DNA of 26,335 nt from an uncultured Clostridia bacterium (lineage in GTDB: Bacteria > Bacillota > Clostridia > Christensenellales > Borkfalkiaceae): NCBI GenBank assembly GCA_934278995.1, contig CAKQWM010000016.1, positions 1-26,335 on the forward strand, read 5' to 3'. This document shows positions 24,388 through 26,335 of this stretch, piece after piece. Under the pieces are notes generated by a model. The model did not search any database and was not told the DNA's origin. It was given only the letters and a program-made list of their open reading frames with translations. Position numbers and translations under genes: made by a program. Positions within the stretch are counted from its first letter, which is position 1. The number at the start of each line of letters is the position of its first letter.

Positions 24388-26335
24388 AAGTAAATGTCAC
24401 TTACGAATATCTGAAGTGTATACAAAAGCTTGGAAGCAACTCGGCAGCCAAGGCAGCTGTTGAGCTGCTGAAAAAGCTCAGAGATAACTCTCAGAGAAGC
24501 GGGCTTAACATAGAAACCTTAAATAATGTTCCGAATAATGTGCGTTCGGTAAGGATAAACGATGGACTTCGGGCGATAGGTGTACGTACAGACGACACAT
24601 TGACTCTTGTTTACTGCGGCGCTCACGATGAAACCTATCGCTGGATGGTCGGCAAAGATTATAAACGCTTGTCAGAGGGCTCGTTTGAGATAACAGATGA
24701 CATTGAAATGTCTCGTTTTGCCGCAAATTCAGAACCAAAGGAATCACAATGCCGTATCCATGTCTTTGACGGCTATTCAGCAGAAGAACTCATCTCGTTC
24801 GGATTGTCTGCCGAGCAGGCTGATTTGCTTAAAGAGATAAAGGATGAAAAGGTATATCAGCTGATAAGGGCAACGTTTACCGGTTATCAGGCGACAGTTA
24901 TCGAGATGTGTGAGGCCGGTTTCACAGGCGATGAGATACGTGAGTGGCTGGCAACGGAACGCGAAAGCGAGACCGTCGTAAAAGATACCGTATGCGATGG
25001 CGTATTTGTAATAGATGATGATAATTCCGTTGAAGAATTCAGAAAGGCAGTAAACGGTGAAATAGAGCCATGGCGGTTGTTTCTGCACCCGTCGCAGGAA
25101 AAGTATGCTTTCGGTAATTTCAGCGGAGCGGTCTATGTCTGCGGTGAAGCCGGCACAGGCAAGACTGTTGCTGCAATACACCGCGCCAAGCATCTCGCGG
25201 AGCAAATTGAAGGGGCGGAGCGTATTCTTGTCACCACTTTCACAAAAAATCTTGCGATGGATATATCTGATATGCTTGATAAGATGTGCACTCATAATCG
25301 TGACAGGATAGATGTTGTAAACATTGATAACCTTGCAACAAGACTGTTCGGAAAATATTTTCCGGATTATAGCATAATGTATGATAAAGCTGCTGACGAG
25401 TTATGGAACGAGCTGATTGCAAGGAATCAAATTGAAGAAAGGTTCAATCTCAGCTTCTTCAAAAAGGAATGGGAAAGGCTTATTGTTCCTGAAAATATTA
25501 CTACCCTTGACAGTTACATTTCCGCTGACAGAACCGGACTCGGCTATCCTATGAACAGACGTCAGAGAGCCGCTGCGTGGACGGTTCTGGAGAATTTCAG
25601 AGAATCCTGTTCCAAAGCGGTTGAAAAGAACCTTGCGTATAAAATGCTGTCTGATAAACTGCGCTCGTCCGGGGAGATTTATATACACATCATCGCCGAT
25701 GAAGTACAGGATTTTTCTGCTGAAATGCTTGAGCTGATTTCTGTGCTGTCAGGCGGTCAGCACGAAAACGATATTTATCTTACCGGCGACCCATCGCAGA
25801 ATTTGTATGGAAAAAATGTTCATTTGCGCAAATGCGGTATTAACATTGCAAATCGCCGCTATCAGCTCAGGGTAAACTATCGTACAACAGAAGAAATAGA
25901 GCGATTTGCCCTTGGTTTATTAGGCGATACAAAGTATTACGAAACCGGAACGCTGTCGCTGACGCACGCAAAGGCTCCGGAAACCGTGAGCACAGACGAC
26001 TGCGAAAAAATGCTTGAATATATTAACCGTGCGGTTCGAGCCGAGGAAAGTCTTTGTATAGTTGCCGCAAAATCGAAAGAGCGCGATAATATCAGCAAAT
26101 TTTTGAATGAAAACGGCATAGAAAACATGGTAATTGGTAACAATACCACATCTCCCGGAAGCAAAACCTGCATTGCAACCATGAAGCGTGTAAAGGGATT
26201 GGAGTTTGACAATATCATCATCTGGGGATTAGAAAAATGGATACTTGACGGCTCGGGGCGAGTGTTCAATTCCGACGCTGCAACCTCAAAGGAAATTGAA
26301 AGAACAATCAGAAGCGAAGCATACGTTGCTGCAAC
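24384..26335 (+). CDS. UvrD-like SF1 helicase with RelE/ParE-like N-terminus (cut by window end)
   Basis: The frame is open from ATG 24384 to the window end (650 complete codons), so the C-terminus is missing. Residues 1-90 look like a RelE/ParE-type fold: a helical pair, GLNIETLNN, then SVRINDGLRAIGVR, LTLVYCGAHDETYRW. About 130-215 is a helical linker. The helicase core follows: Walker A CGEAGTGKT (253-261), motif Ia TTFTKNLA, Walker B ADEVQD (438-443), motif III TGDPSQNLYG, motif IV VNYRTTEE and motif V KGLEFD (604-609). This is the UvrD/Rep/PcrA type, which moves 3' to 5' on single-stranded DNA. The start overlaps the +1-frame end of the YprA-like helicase as ATGA, so translation is probably coupled. 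Whether the RelE-like part cuts RNA, binds a partner or is only structural cannot be told. Confidence 0.88.
   Translation, partial: MKVNVTYEYLKCIQKLGSNSAAKAAVELLKKLRDNSQRSGLNIETLNNVPNNVRSVRINDGLRAIGVRTDDTLTLVYCGAHDETYRWMVGKDYKRLSEGSFEITDDIEMSRFAANSEPKESQCRIHVFDGYSAEELISFGLSAEQADLLKEIKDEKVYQLIRATFTGYQATVIEMCEAGFTGDEIREWLATERESETVVKDTVCDGVFVIDDDNSVEEFRKAVNGEIEPWRLFLHPSQEKYAFGNFSGAVYVCGEAGTGKTVAAIHRAKHLAEQIEGAERILVTTFTKNLAMDISDMLDKMCTHNRDRIDVVNIDNLATRLFGKYFPDYSIMYDKAADELWNELIARNQIEERFNLSFFKKEWERLIVPENITTLDSYISADRTGLGYPMNRRQRAAAWTVLENFRESCSKAVEKNLAYKMLSDKLRSSGEIYIHIIADEVQDFSAEMLELISVLSGGQHENDIYLTGDPSQNLYGKNVHLRKCGINIANRRYQLRVNYRTTEEIERFALGLLGDTKYYETGTLSLTHAKAPETVSTDDCEKMLEYINRAVRAEESLCIVAAKSKERDNISKFLNENGIENMVIGNNTTSPGSKTCIATMKRVKGLEFDNIIIWGLEKWILDGSGRVFNSDAATSKEIERTIRSEAYVAA

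Noticed and set aside
16092..26335. A complete DISARM, type I Druantia or Dpd system
   Set aside because: No separate DUF1998 protein plus PLD protein and methylase (DISARM), no DUF4338 gene (type I Druantia) and no tgt-like gene (Dpd) are seen within the window; only the helicase type is shared. Type III Druantia cannot be fully excluded without searches.

Overview
The window looks like chromosomal DNA of a gut Clostridia bacterium, most likely Oscillospiraceae (Ruminococcus-like). This rests on the low-GC Gram-positive style promoters and ribosome-binding sites, an NADP-type glutamate dehydrogenase, a VanW-family protein, small lipoproteins with A/S/E-rich linkers, a huge secreted protein ending in a domain typical of gut Ruminococcus and Lachnospiraceae surface proteins, and intergenic hairpin-rich repeats. 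No tRNA, rRNA or CRISPR array was seen.

Layout. 1-253 is a 23-bp tandem array. 665-2216 holds gdhA and a 59-residue downstream ORF, ending at a strong terminator. A VanW-family gene (2284-3129, minus) converges on that terminator. A minus-strand XRE regulator (3306-3617) is divergent from a lipoprotein gene (3817-5190), and three operator-like sites lie between them. An ECF sigma factor and a one-TM anti-sigma-like partner (5362-6587, overlapping) precede another lipoprotein (6728-7618). A decayed membrane-protein gene (7818-8253) follows.

A 2135-residue secreted protein (9237-15644) has a consensus sigma-A promoter and contains two tandem homologous copies of [unknown domain, Ig-like, GH113-like barrel, helical]. 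It is bracketed by two inverted copies of a modular hairpin element (8353-8754 and 15699-15887). The second copy appears to have split the gene's terminator and is flanked by a 27-bp direct repeat.

From about 15991 to the right edge is a one-direction cluster. It begins with the 3' remnant of what looks like a serine recombinase, which overlaps the next gene as ATGA. Then come a 1080-residue unknown protein (16092-19334), a 1640-residue YprA/DruE-like DEAH helicase with zinc ribbons and a DUF1998-type end (19344-24266, with a likely frameshift and natural end at 24387), and a UvrD-like SF1 helicase with a RelE/ParE-like N-terminus (24384 to beyond the window). The tight spacing suggests one operon. 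The combination of a large unknown protein, a YprA-type helicase and an SF1 helicase resembles the logic of anti-phage systems built around YprA-type helicases (DISARM, Druantia, Dpd), but I cannot match it to a named system. It is the best candidate for an undescribed system here; its function is inferred, not shown.
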